Shown one piece after another: positions 37,054-45,289 of a DNA stretch of 64,000 nucleotides. The DNA lies in NCBI RefSeq assembly GCF_022669015.1, contig NZ_JAKKSL010000007.1:124001-188000 (forward strand), written 5' to 3'. Within the stretch, counting starts at the first letter, position 1, and the number at the start of each line of letters is the position of its first letter. The notes under the pieces were generated by a model. That model made no database searches. It saw nothing but the letters and a program-made list of their open reading frames with translations, and had not been told where the DNA came from. The position numbers and the translations under genes are program-made. This DNA comes from Colwellia maritima (GTDB lineage: Bacteria; Pseudomonadota; Gammaproteobacteria; Enterobacterales; Alteromonadaceae).

Positions 37054-38309
37054 TAATGCAAGGTTTGACCGATGCTAGCGGCTGTTTTGCTAGTATTGAA
37101 AAAGTTAATGATCCTAGTATTCGTTTTAGGCCAGTGGTTGTTTTAAGTAACAATGACGGCTGCATAGTCGCTATTTGTCCTATTGCTAAAAAACTAGGTA
37201 TTCCTAAGTTTCAACCCTATTTTAAAGTTAAGTGGTTGCTACAAAAACATAAGGTAGTTATACGCTCTAGCAACTATGAATTATATGGTGATATCAGCGA
37301 TAAAATGATGGCTGTGATTGCACGTTTTAGTGATAACACCTACCAGTATTCTATCGATGAAGCGTTTTCAAAGTTTGTAAATTATGAAGGCATTATCAAA
37401 GATTGGTACAAGTACGGTCATGAAATAAGACGTGCTGTTTGGCGTGAAACAAGAATGCCTGTAGGTGTGGGCTTTGGTCATACACTAACACTTGCTAAAG
37501 CTGCTAACCATGCGAGTAAAAAATTACCTGACAGTGATGGAGTAGCGGTAATTGATGATGACTATTCACGAAAACATATTCTCGAACAAATGAAGCTCGA
37601 TGACATTTGGGGTATAGGCCGTAAACTAGGTCAAAAGTTAAGCTTGTTAGGACTTAAAACTGGTTATGATTTAGCCAATCGTTCACCTAAATCTATGCGG
37701 CAGCAATTCGGTGTTACTGTAGAGCGAACCGTCGAAGAATTAAACGGGGTTAAGTGCTTATCTTGGGATGATGTGAAATCACCCAAAAAAGAAATATTTT
37801 CGACTCGTTCACATGGTCAAAGAATAGTTAATTATCATGACTTACGTAAAGCGTTAACCTCTCATGCTGTTAAGGTCTGTAATAAAGTAAGACTGCAACA
37901 CTCGCTAATTAAGAAGCTCTATATTTTTGCTTCTAGCTCACCTCACGATGAAAGATATGTTAAAAAAGGCATTATGTATGATTTTCCTTTAGCAACCGAC
38001 AATGTTTGCTTTGTGGCTTCTGCCATTGAACAAGTACTACATGCGTTGTACGTGGAAGGATTGCCTTATTATCGTTGTGGGGTTGGTGCTATTGAGCTAG
38101 AAAGTCGAGACTTTCAGCAGCAAGACTTATTTTTATCTCGTGAAAACCCTGCGTTGATGAATTGCTACAGTCAGATAAATCAAAAGTTTGGTCGAGGTTC
38201 ATTACAACTTGGCAGTGAATCAAGACAAGAAAAATGGGCTATGCGAAGAGAATTTTTATCTCCCCGTTGGACTACAAGATGGTCAGATATTCCTAAAATC
38301 TTTTGTTGA
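37050..38309 (+). CDS. umuC: DNA polymerase V catalytic subunit UmuC
   Basis: 419 residues, complete. Y-family polymerase for translesion synthesis. First catalytic Asp in LTDASGCFASIEK (normally LVDANSFYASCE, so the steric-gate region is unusual: CF instead of FY), then VVVLSNNDGCIVA, and the SIDEAF catalytic pair. C-terminal WAMRREFLSPRWTTRWSDIP matches the family end. Coupled to umuD by overlap. Confidence 0.93.
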   Translation: MIMQGLTDASGCFASIEKVNDPSIRFRPVVVLSNNDGCIVAICPIAKKLGIPKFQPYFKVKWLLQKHKVVIRSSNYELYGDISDKMMAVIARFSDNTYQYSIDEAFSKFVNYEGIIKDWYKYGHEIRRAVWRETRMPVGVGFGHTLTLAKAANHASKKLPDSDGVAVIDDDYSRKHILEQMKLDDIWGIGRKLGQKLSLLGLKTGYDLANRSPKSMRQQFGVTVERTVEELNGVKCLSWDDVKSPKKEIFSTRSHGQRIVNYHDLRKALTSHAVKVCNKVRLQHSLIKKLYIFASSSPHDERYVKKGIMYDFPLATDNVCFVASAIEQVLHALYVEGLPYYRCGVGAIELESRDFQQQDLFLSRENPALMNCYSQINQKFGRGSLQLGSESRQEKWAMRREFLSPRWTTRWSDIPKIFC

Positions 38310-38317
38310 AAAAGCTG

Positions 38318-38446
38318 ATGATTGCAGCGACAATAATTGTTAATGCCGGTTATCAAAATCATGATGTTTCAGACCTCGATGATTATGAGAAAAACGAGCT
38401 TAAAAAAATCAATAACCTTGATGGTATTTCGCTACAAGGTTTATAG
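38318..38446 (+). CDS. Tiny reading frame after umuC, uncertain
   Basis: 42 residues (MIAATIIVNAGYQNHDVSDL), acidic end. It begins 8 bp after the umuC stop and is followed at once by the next small gene's ribosome site. Possibly a small protein of the umuDC operon. Confidence 0.3.
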   Translation: MIAATIIVNAGYQNHDVSDLDDYEKNELKKINNLDGISLQGL

Positions 38447-38452
38447 AGGGAA

Positions 38453-38587
38453 ATGAAAATGGATGAACACCCTGATGTAATCGCTTCAAAGCTCAACAGA
38501 GCAAAAGCGATTGAAATAATTCCTATCAAATTAAAAACTCAGGAAGAAAAACTGTTTGATAAAGTAAAAAAAGCAAAAGAAACTTAA
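38453..38587 (+). CDS. Tiny reading frame, uncertain
   Basis: 44 residues (MKMDEHPDVIASKLNRAKAI), helical and Lys-rich. TAGAGGGAA upstream is a fair ribosome site. It belongs to the run of small plus-strand frames following umuC. Confidence 0.4.
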   Translation: MKMDEHPDVIASKLNRAKAIEIIPIKLKTQEEKLFDKVKKAKET

Positions 38588-38604
38588 CAGAACAACTAGT
38601 TAAC

Positions 38605-39021
38605 TTGTATGAATTTATGGGGAAGATATCAACAAGCTTTAGTCATCTAACGCCATGTAAAAAAGGGTGTTCTTACTGTTGTGAGATCAGAGTTGATGTA
38701 TCTGAAATAGAGTTGTCATTGATAAAATCAAAAGCCAAAAAAGCATATAACAACGCAACAAAAGACCTTGTGATAGGTGAGCCTTGTCCTTTTCTAAAAA
38801 ATAACTCGTGTTCAGTTTACGAAGTAAGGCCATTTTTATGTCGAAGACATCAAGTGTTCACCCCAACTAATGATTTATGCGTTAATAACGATGATCTTGG
38901 TCAAGAACTGCTTTCGTTTAGTGAAGTTGAGCGTTCTTATATTCATATTTTATCAAAAAGTAATTTTGAAAAGCCGAAGGATATTAGAGAGTATTTCCAG
39001 AGCGATAATAATGTTATTTAA
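38605..39021 (+). CDS. YkgJ-type cysteine-cluster protein
   Basis: About 138 residues from a TTG at 38605 (an ATG start ten bases on is in another frame; MGK at 38617 is an alternative). Cysteine pattern CKKGCSYCC then PCPFLKNNSCSVYEVRPFLCRRH is that of the YkgJ/UPF0153 family, a predicted zinc or iron chelator. Function unknown. Probably in the operon led by umuDC. Confidence 0.75.
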   Translation: MYEFMGKISTSFSHLTPCKKGCSYCCEIRVDVSEIELSLIKSKAKKAYNNATKDLVIGEPCPFLKNNSCSVYEVRPFLCRRHQVFTPTNDLCVNNDDLGQELLSFSEVERSYIHILSKSNFEKPKDIREYFQSDNNVI

Positions 39022-39038
39022 CACAGGGGGAATTGAAA

Positions 39039-39134
39039 GTGGAAGAAGTAATATACAAGGAAGTAGATCTCGATGAAAAAATTGGCACTCCTGAACAGGT
39101 GGTTCTTTATATGAAAAAACACAAAATTAACTAG
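39039..39134 (+). CDS. Tiny acidic reading frame, uncertain
   Basis: 31 residues from GTG (MEEVIYKEVDLDEKIGTPEQ), after CAGGGGGAATTGAAA. Compact spacing with neighbours suggests translation but nothing more. Confidence 0.3.
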   Translation: MEEVIYKEVDLDEKIGTPEQVVLYMKKHKIN

Positions 39135-39145
39135 AGGGAATATGG

Positions 39146-39397
39146 ATGGAACTAAAACCAGATAAAAGTAAGCTAGAAAAGCAAATGATAAATATTATAG
39201 AAAGAATATTTCATTCATATTACTTAAATCTTGACGGGGTTCATTATTCAGTTGTTGAACTTAAAGAAAAAATCAGCAACTTAACAAGTGTTCAAAAAAA
39301 CAACATTATTCTTAAGAGTGTTAGCCTGAAAAGCTGCCCTCCTAGTGAAGTAACTATTGAAAAAATTAGATATTACATTGGTAACTATCTTAAATAA
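39146..39397 (+). CDS. Small protein of unknown function
   Basis: 83 residues (MELKPDKSKLEKQMINIIER), helical, basic; TAGAGGGAATATGG upstream. No family recognised. Confidence 0.45.
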   Translation: MELKPDKSKLEKQMINIIERIFHSYYLNLDGVHYSVVELKEKISNLTSVQKNNIILKSVSLKSCPPSEVTIEKIRYYIGNYLK

Positions 39398-39523
39398 AAA
39401 CGCAGGGAAAATATGGAAGACGATAAAGAACCAATTTGGGGTTACATTTACCATCACTGCATGATTAGTTAGTAAAAACACAGAGTAAATAGCCTTGAAT
39501 TGAATAGTATGGAAAACGATTAA

Positions 39524-39925
39524 TTGGAAGAGCATAAGATATTTACAAAAATGAATATACGTTATCAAAAATGGTGTAGTAACAATACATGGCGGATTAT
39601 CAGAGCATATCTATATCTTATTGTCTCTGTATTAAGTTTAATCGCAGCTTACCAAGGGTGGTTTTATTACGGCGATGATCACGCCTCATGGTTCGGAAGA
39701 AGCGGTGCTCTTGTAGCAATTTGGGCGACTATGAGCGAATCATTACTACTTGCCTACGGATTTGGCAGTATATTTCAGGGGATAGGAGAAACTAATACCA
39801 TTAAGTTTCGCCAGGATAACAAATGGTTAATTATGGCTTGTCAGAGTGTTCTTGGTTTCATGATTGTTCTAGGGACAATGACTTGGGCGTATGGTGATAT
39901 ATTTTACAATCTTTATTTAGCGTAA
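39524..39925 (+). CDS. Membrane protein of unknown function
   Basis: 133 residues from TTG, or 124 from the ATG at 39551 (MNIRYQKWCSNNTW). Three membrane segments: YLYLIVSVLSLIAAYQGW, VAIWATMSESLLLAYGFG, and ACQSVLGFMIVLGTM. No family recognised. Last plus-strand gene of the run after umuC. Confidence 0.5.
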   Translation: MEEHKIFTKMNIRYQKWCSNNTWRIIRAYLYLIVSVLSLIAAYQGWFYYGDDHASWFGRSGALVAIWATMSESLLLAYGFGSIFQGIGETNTIKFRQDNKWLIMACQSVLGFMIVLGTMTWAYGDIFYNLYLA

Positions 39926-40015
39926 AAAAGATCTCATTTAATTAAGACAAACACTAAAGGTACACAAGGGAATTTAAAGCTACCCTAGATTGATAAGTCT
40001 GGAAATGTGTGATGG

Positions 40016-40354
40016 TTAAAGTTTTCTCATTTTCTTTACGTCAATAAGTCTGGTTGTTATTGCACTCTTAAATGAAGCACCGCGACTGATAGCAAGTGCC
40101 GCATATAGAGCACACCTAGCGTCGATATGAGGCAAGTCGTATTCGACCATACATTTTTCAGCTACCAACTCTACGTCAATGAGGCTGTTTAAATCTTTCA
40201 CCAACGAAGCTATTTTTTTAAAATCAGAGCGCTTCAAATCTTCATATCTGTTTTTGTTGTTCGCACCCGTTTTTCTTAACTTACAAAATAATGAAGACAA
40301 CATTTTTTCAGCTTCAATCCCTTTTTTTTGAGTTGCTGTCACAATATTCATCAT
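40016..40354 (-). CDS. Protein of unknown function
   Basis: 112 residues, helical, basic at both ends (KLRKTGANNKNRYEDLKRSD; KSAITTRLIDVKKMRKL). No family recognised. In an operon with the 40387-40713 gene. Confidence 0.45.
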   Translation of the reverse strand: MMNIVTATQKKGIEAEKMLSSLFCKLRKTGANNKNRYEDLKRSDFKKIASLVKDLNSLIDVELVAEKCMVEYDLPHIDARCALYAALAISRGASFKSAITTRLIDVKKMRKL

Positions 40355-40386
40355 GTTTTTTTCCTTTGTGTTAATTTGATACGCTG

Positions 40387-40713
40387 TTAGTTGTTTAATA
40401 GGATTGAGGATGACGGCCTAGCACCATGATCTTCTATATGCTTTTTGATAAAACTTTTTAAATCATTCGCCAAGTTAAAAGTTCGCGTTTCATTACCGCT
40501 AACTACTTCAAATAAAACACCCTCGATAGGGTAATCAACATCATAATCAGGTGAGCTTGCATCATTACCAACACAAGTAACAAGAAGCACTTCCAAGTGC
40601 GCTATTTGGTCAATGTGAGACTTGAATACGCCTGACGTTTGTAGTCTATCTGTTGCGCCTAATAAACGATTAAGTTTAAAACGTGGCATATCGGAATTGT
40701 TGCTGTTGGTCAT
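40387..40713 (-). CDS. Protein of unknown function
   Basis: 108 residues; central acidic beta region (ASSPDYDVDYPIEGVLFEVV), ends SSSILLNN. No family recognised. A GCNACAAAG box lies 52 bp upstream. Confidence 0.45.
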   Translation of the reverse strand: MTNSNNSDMPRFKLNRLLGATDRLQTSGVFKSHIDQIAHLEVLLVTCVGNDASSPDYDVDYPIEGVLFEVVSGNETRTFNLANDLKSFIKKHIEDHGARPSSSILLNN

Positions 40714-40764
40714 GTTAAAATCTCTCTCTTGTTAAGTTGTAACCATAATAAGATGAAAGACAAA

Positions 40765-40779
40765 TGCCGCCACAAACCT
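40765..40779 (-). promoter_or_regulatory. GCNACAAAG-type box, copy 8 (weaker)
   Basis: GCCGCCACAAACCTG, missing the AAG end; TTGTGG then TATTAT about 19 bp downstream on the minus strand. Confidence 0.35.
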
Positions 40780-40842
40780 GACATAAGAGGGGAGATAAAT
40801 TGATGGACGCACAATATCAATCACTGACATTGTGCGTAAGTA

Positions 40843-42630
40843 TTATAGCGCCAAGGAAAATTGGTTGGTGGTGGGTTCGATTGACATTGTAATAGGCTCA
40901 ATCGCATCTTGTGTGCGAGATTCAATAATCGCCATCATTGCTTTTTTATCTACGCTATTATCACGTATAGCGTCAGGGGTTGGTTTCTTATTACTCCATT
41001 GCAGAATATTTAATGCTTGGCATCTTTTAGTATCCTCGTGAAGCTTTGCGATACTTCCTTTTGTGATCTGAACCACGCCAGATTCAATCAAGTGCTTTAA
41101 CATTACCGATGAACATTTATTTAAAAGGTGTCCTTCCTCGACAAGCATAGGATAATAATCTTCAACGAAGTCCATCGCCAAACCATCTTTAGTCACAACC
41201 GAGAAAAGCCGGCTCTCATTATAGCGGATCACTTGTTGGTCTTTTCCATTACGGCTGTAATGTGCTTTAGCATCTTTAAACTGATCATTTAACCCCTCGT
41301 CATCTAGGCCGATAGGGTTTTCATCGTCAAGTAGTGACTGTAAATCAAAATAGCGATCCGTTGGCGTTTTGCCTTTTTCAATTTTTTTAATAGTCGGTAT
41401 TGGATAATATTGTTCACCGGTTGTGACTATCTCATGCCAGATTTTTAATGCCGTGCCGGGTTCAGGCTCCCCTTCCCGTGACCAGTAATATTGGATAGCC
41501 AACAACTGCTCATAGTCAATTAAGTCAATCGCGTGGTACCCATATTTATCAAGTGCATCTACTTGCATACTAAGGACGTATCGTAAGAGATCCATTCTGT
41601 ACTCAATACTGTAGTGATTAATCGCAACTTTTATGAACCCATCTTTCATCGTGCGCCCTTCGATGGATCTATTTCCATAGTCATAGAGGCCATTTAGCAT
41701 AAACTCGCGCAATTCATTTAATGGCTTCATAAATCCATACGTTTTTGGGTCTGTTTCTATCTGTGCTTCTAGGCCGGAATCACTATCTCCATTCACGCAG
41801 CAGAGGGTACAGCCAAAACGGGAGCCGCATGATTTTGATTTTGAAGCGTTTTTTGTGTCTCCGGCGAACAAATCGCAGACCCCATTATTCGCTGAAGAAT
41901 AATGTTTTTTCATACGGTCAAACCTGTCGCTGTAGCTTTCAATGTCACCATCATCAATTAACTTAAATAATTGCCATACGTCATTTAGCGTCCAATCTTT
42001 TATAATAGGTTGGCTCCAACCAAGATCAGTTGATACCATCTCAGTTGCACTTTCTGAGCGTTTAGCTAGGCTTTTTGAGCGTGCTAACGACTCACTTTCT
42101 CTTGAGCCTGATATTGAAACAATCTTAGTGGTTTTATATTGCTTTTGAAGTGATTTTAAAAAGCGCTTCATTGGAATTATTTTCCAATCGATAGCACAAT
42201 CTCTACCATTATTGGACGTAGCTGCGGTTCTCAGTAACTTACCTTTTCCAATATACTCGACCATTGGGGACTTGCTTAAAGAAGGTTTAAGCTCATGCGT
42301 AAAGATAGGAAGATTGTTTTCTTGCCCGTAATGTCGCATATCTTCATGCAGTTGCATCATGTAATCATGAAGCACCATGTTGTCTAGCGTGGTGTTTGTA
42401 GTAACAACATGAAGTGCACCACCATGCTCAGGATTAACCGCTGTAGCTCGAAGTAACCCCTCTACAATACAAACGCCGGCAGCACCGCTGTCTTTACCTG
42501 AGAGGCCTAAAGAAACTTTCCATCCATCTAAAAACAACGCCTTTGCTCGCTCTACCGTTTCTTCAAATTTTGGGTGTTGGTGACTGATATTTTGGATAGG
42601 TGTTTCAATTTGTACGCCGTATGCTGACAT
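40843..42630 (-). CDS. DndC-like phosphoadenylylsulfate reductase-family sulfurtransferase
   Basis: 595 residues. ATP-pyrophosphatase loop LSGKDSGAAG near residue 40 (SGGKDS class), then ISGSRESESLARSKS, and a cysteine cluster CGSRFGCTLCC that could hold an iron-sulfur cluster, as in DndC. DndC activates sulfur for DNA phosphorothioation together with DndA/D/E; none of those is nearby. The C-terminal 200 residues are an extra domain of unknown function. Possible roles are DNA or RNA sulfur modification, or a defence component. The gene is intact, with its own GCNACAAAG box 51 bp upstream. Confidence 0.75.
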   Translation of the reverse strand: MSAYGVQIETPIQNISHQHPKFEETVERAKALFLDGWKVSLGLSGKDSGAAGVCIVEGLLRATAVNPEHGGALHVVTTNTTLDNMVLHDYMMQLHEDMRHYGQENNLPIFTHELKPSLSKSPMVEYIGKGKLLRTAATSNNGRDCAIDWKIIPMKRFLKSLQKQYKTTKIVSISGSRESESLARSKSLAKRSESATEMVSTDLGWSQPIIKDWTLNDVWQLFKLIDDGDIESYSDRFDRMKKHYSSANNGVCDLFAGDTKNASKSKSCGSRFGCTLCCVNGDSDSGLEAQIETDPKTYGFMKPLNELREFMLNGLYDYGNRSIEGRTMKDGFIKVAINHYSIEYRMDLLRYVLSMQVDALDKYGYHAIDLIDYEQLLAIQYYWSREGEPEPGTALKIWHEIVTTGEQYYPIPTIKKIEKGKTPTDRYFDLQSLLDDENPIGLDDEGLNDQFKDAKAHYSRNGKDQQVIRYNESRLFSVVTKDGLAMDFVEDYYPMLVEEGHLLNKCSSVMLKHLIESGVVQITKGSIAKLHEDTKRCQALNILQWSNKKPTPDAIRDNSVDKKAMMAIIESRTQDAIEPITMSIEPTTNQFSLAL

Positions 42631-42661
42631 GATGGCTCTCCACTTGGTTAATGGAGTTATC

Positions 42662-43900
42662 TTAATAGAGAAGGGTGATGGCGCAACAAAGTGGTTCAGC
42701 TATTTTGCAATGTTTGGCAAACACGTCTACCGAACCCACTTTTTTAGCAATTATTGTTGAGCTAAAGAGCCTAATCTTTGGGTTAACGACATGATATTCA
42801 CCATCATTAAGGTAAATTAGATCTTTGTCTACTAATTGATTGATTGTTTTTTTTGCTGACCCCGTTGGGATACCTGAAAGTTTAATAAATTCATTAGAAG
42901 TAATTTGTTTCGTTGGATGTATAGCTATCGCTTTGAGCGCTTTTTTTTCATTTGATTTTAAGTTTAGGATCATGCTTTTATTTTCATTTAATTCTTCATC
43001 AACAATTTTTTTCCACGCGTCATTGGCATTATCTATCGTTGGAGGATTATCACTTAACCAAAGCTCTGAGAATATATAATTTACATAATAAGGGTGTCTC
43101 TGTGTTACTTGCATAGCGTATTCAAAAACAGACATATCAAATGTTTTATTGTATTGTTTTTCCCAAATCGGTTTAATGTGTTTGAGATAACATTTTTGAC
43201 TAATTCTTTCAATTTCAAATCTATAAGTATGCTTGTATAAAGGTCTTTTCTGATCAGCCATTGCTTGTTGCATTAGATTTCTTTCTGAACCACAAAACAC
43301 ATAAGTAACATTGGTTGACAATTCAAGGTGGTGCCGAATTTCACCTTCAATATCAAATGATTTATTATCGACTTTGGAAAGTTGTTGAAATTCATCGATC
43401 ATAAATACAATACGAATATTGTGCTCTTTACCAAGTTCATTTAATTTCTTTAAAGTTTCCCCCATCATTTCCAATGATGCTTCTTTTCCGAAAGCCATTG
43501 AAGGTTGCCCACGATCAAGAGAAAAACTAGGAGCATATCGAGTAAATAAGTTTTGCAGTCTTTGACCGATAATTGAGAGCTTATTGCTTTCATTGATCTC
43601 TTTTGCAGTAGACATAGTTTCAATGATTAATTTACTGGCTGTTTGACAAAGCTTTTTCAGGGCAGAGGGACGGTCGGTGGTAAAAGCTAAATCGACACGC
43701 TGAAATAGAACATGTTGATCTTCAGTTTTCAGATCGTTTAGCGCTTGCAATATTAAGGACGTTTTACCGTGTCGTCTGTGTGCTTGTAACCATAAATGTT
43801 GGCCTGTTAAAATCAGTTTTTTAAGTTTATCTCTTTCTGTAGTTCGGTTGCAAAATGCTTTACCTGATGCAATTCTGAGAGGGAATGAGTTGGTGTTCAT
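42662..43900 (-). CDS. AAA-type ATPase with C-terminal winged helix
   Basis: 412 residues. P-loop LQAHRRHGKTSLIL (GxxxxGKT variant), Walker B IRIVFMIDEFQQL, sensor-like YVFCGSERNLM, and a C-terminal helix-turn-helix (TSNEFIKLSGIPTGSAKKTI). This is the AAA_14/archaeal-ATPase-like STAND group found on plasmids and prophages. Adjacent to the DndC-like gene and transcribed the same way, so the two may work together. Its promoter region holds the tandem TATAAT array at 43932. The last 20 residues may be altered, because the DndC box lies inside its 3' end. Confidence 0.7.
   Translation of the reverse strand: MNTNSFPLRIASGKAFCNRTTERDKLKKLILTGQHLWLQAHRRHGKTSLILQALNDLKTEDQHVLFQRVDLAFTTDRPSALKKLCQTASKLIIETMSTAKEINESNKLSIIGQRLQNLFTRYAPSFSLDRGQPSMAFGKEASLEMMGETLKKLNELGKEHNIRIVFMIDEFQQLSKVDNKSFDIEGEIRHHLELSTNVTYVFCGSERNLMQQAMADQKRPLYKHTYRFEIERISQKCYLKHIKPIWEKQYNKTFDMSVFEYAMQVTQRHPYYVNYIFSELWLSDNPPTIDNANDAWKKIVDEELNENKSMILNLKSNEKKALKAIAIHPTKQITSNEFIKLSGIPTGSAKKTINQLVDKDLIYLNDGEYHVVNPKIRLFSSTIIAKKVGSVDVFAKHCKIAEPLCCAITLLY
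42681..42694 (-). promoter_or_regulatory. GCNACAAAG box, copy 9 (DndC-like gene)
   Basis: GCGCAACAAAGTGG, 51 bp upstream of the DndC-like start and inside the 3' end of the ATPase gene. On the minus strand TTGTTG and TATTAA stand 16 bp apart, a convincing promoter. Confidence 0.5.
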
Positions 43901-43931
43901 TACTATTTATCCTAAAAAGTATGATGCGAAA

Positions 43932-44000
43932 AGTATAATACAAAAAGGTATAATACAAAAGGTATAATACAAAAGGTATAATACAAAGGGTATAATGACC
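43932..44000. repeat. Tandem array of a 14-bp TATAAT-containing unit
   Basis: Five units of GTATAATACAAAAG type (14-15 bp) in tandem, 32 bp upstream of the AAA ATPase start. Each contains TATAAT on the plus strand and near-palindromic GTATAATAC. Could be iterons, an operator array, or a slippage-prone promoter. Confidence 0.85.
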
Positions 44001-44011
44001 TCTTTGCTAAT

Positions 44012-44116
44012 TCAATACCCTCTATATGTTTTGAAAAGAAGACGTTTATCTACAATTAGCACATCAGGCATCCCTGATAAGTGCTTATTTCCAGACCTAA
44101 CTATCTGGGGTATCAT
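44012..44116 (-). CDS. Very small protein, uncertain
   Basis: 34 residues (MIPQIVRSGNKHLSGMPDVL) preceded by ATATAGGAAATTC, a leader also used by the genes at 24280 and 44743. The ribosome site is the main support. Confidence 0.3.
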   Translation of the reverse strand: MIPQIVRSGNKHLSGMPDVLIVDKRLLFKTYRGY

Positions 44117-44133
44117 GAATTTCCTATATTAAT

Positions 44134-44412
44134 TTATGATCGTTTAACAGACAAATTAGCCATAGTTCCTTGCCTAGTCATTGCATCATCAGCAAGCTTT
44201 TTAAAATGAGCGTGAGGAGCTTTAATATCTTCTCTGTGTACAGCCCAATCACATTCCGAACATTCGACACCACAGCGACCGTCACTTTGGTAATTATTAG
44301 TAATTGTTTGCTTAATTAATTTACCTGACTTGCTGATTACAAAATTTACTGTCGCATCTAAATCAGCCCACGCATTTACTGGTGAACCGCATTGAGGGCA
44401 TCCATACTTCAT
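44134..44412 (-). CDS. Small zinc-ribbon protein
   Basis: 92 residues from the ATG at 44412 (MKYGCPQCGSPVNAW). CPQC near the start and CGVECSEC later make a four-cysteine zinc ribbon. The start overlaps the upstream gene; if the A6 run near 44425 had one more A, the upstream gene would end in an ATGA overlap exactly at this start, which supports the choice. Function unknown. Confidence 0.6.
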   Translation of the reverse strand: MKYGCPQCGSPVNAWADLDATVNFVISKSGKLIKQTITNNYQSDGRCGVECSECDWAVHREDIKAPHAHFKKLADDAMTRQGTMANLSVKRS

Positions 44413-44743
44413 ATTTTTTACCTTTGTTAAAGCCATGTAGGTCGATTAAAGCGTCAATAGTACTAAAGTTTCTTAATATCCATATATGACCACAAGAACA
44501 TTGCGCTTCAACTTTGCCACTGCGCTCTGGTTGTTCTAATTCCGATTCAATTTCAATTGCTTTTTCTTCGAAATGATAATTAAATCCTGTGTGCTGTACC
44601 CCTGTTTTATTAGGGTGCATGTATTGGCCTGCTTCATCAAATTTATTGTTAGTTAAATCAAAACGAATGGCAGTTGTCGCAAGCTCCCTATAAGAGCAAG
44701 GAGAACAGCCACACTCGGAACATTTTGGTAACGCTTTGCTCAT
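44363..44743 (-). CDS. Small cysteine-rich protein
   Basis: 126 residues, CSECGCSPCSYRE at the N-terminus and CSCGHIW later: probable zinc ribbon. The C-terminal 15 residues overlap the next gene and may be an artefact of a one-base loss in an A6 run (natural end probably at GFNKGKK). The leader has ATATAGGAAATT. Functionally paired with the zinc-ribbon gene downstream; role unknown. Confidence 0.55.
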   Translation of the reverse strand: MSKALPKCSECGCSPCSYRELATTAIRFDLTNNKFDEAGQYMHPNKTGVQHTGFNYHFEEKAIEIESELEQPERSGKVEAQCSCGHIWILRNFSTIDALIDLHGFNKGKKYEVWMPSMRFTSKCVG

Positions 44744-44764
44744 GGTGCAAATTTCCTATATAGG

Positions 44765-45250
44765 TTAATTTATTAATTTAAAAGCAGGAAATTCAAAACT
44801 TCTATCATTAGGCCAAACACCATAACGAACAATAGAGCGTTTATCTGTTGAAACGAAGCTAGCAAATTGTTCCTCACTTGATTTAAACATCATTAAAAAC
44901 ATGCACTGTTTAGATTCATGCGTATCTTCGATAACACAACCATACTGTTCACCTAAGTCAAATTCCTTTATTAATGTTTCATACCCTAAAGAGCCAGATA
45001 AAGTTAAGTTTTCACCTTTTAGGCTAGATTCAAGCTGATGTTTATTAAGCGAGTCCATGCTAAATTGAAAACCTACTGCACAGAAAAACATGACGAATAA
45101 AAAGCTTATACCCGACCAAAACTGTCTATCTTGCTTCTTTACACAAACCCTGTGCAACTCAACACCAACTGAAAGGAGTATGATTACTCCAAAGATTCCG
45201 ACCAAGATGTAACTAAAAAAGCCTATGTTTTGCATAATTCCGAATGTCAT
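44765..45250 (-). CDS. Membrane protein of unknown function
   Basis: 161 residues, two membrane segments in the first 70 residues (ILVGIFGVIILLSVGVEL, GISFLFVMFFCAVGFQF), then a soluble domain with two cysteines (YGCVIEDTHESKQCMFL) that could form a disulfide in the periplasm. No family recognised. Confidence 0.5.
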   Translation of the reverse strand: MTFGIMQNIGFFSYILVGIFGVIILLSVGVELHRVCVKKQDRQFWSGISFLFVMFFCAVGFQFSMDSLNKHQLESSLKGENLTLSGSLGYETLIKEFDLGEQYGCVIEDTHESKQCMFLMMFKSSEEQFASFVSTDKRSIVRYGVWPNDRSFEFPAFKLIN

Positions 45251-45289
45251 ATTTGTGTACCTATTCTTTAATTAAACTTATTTTTATAG

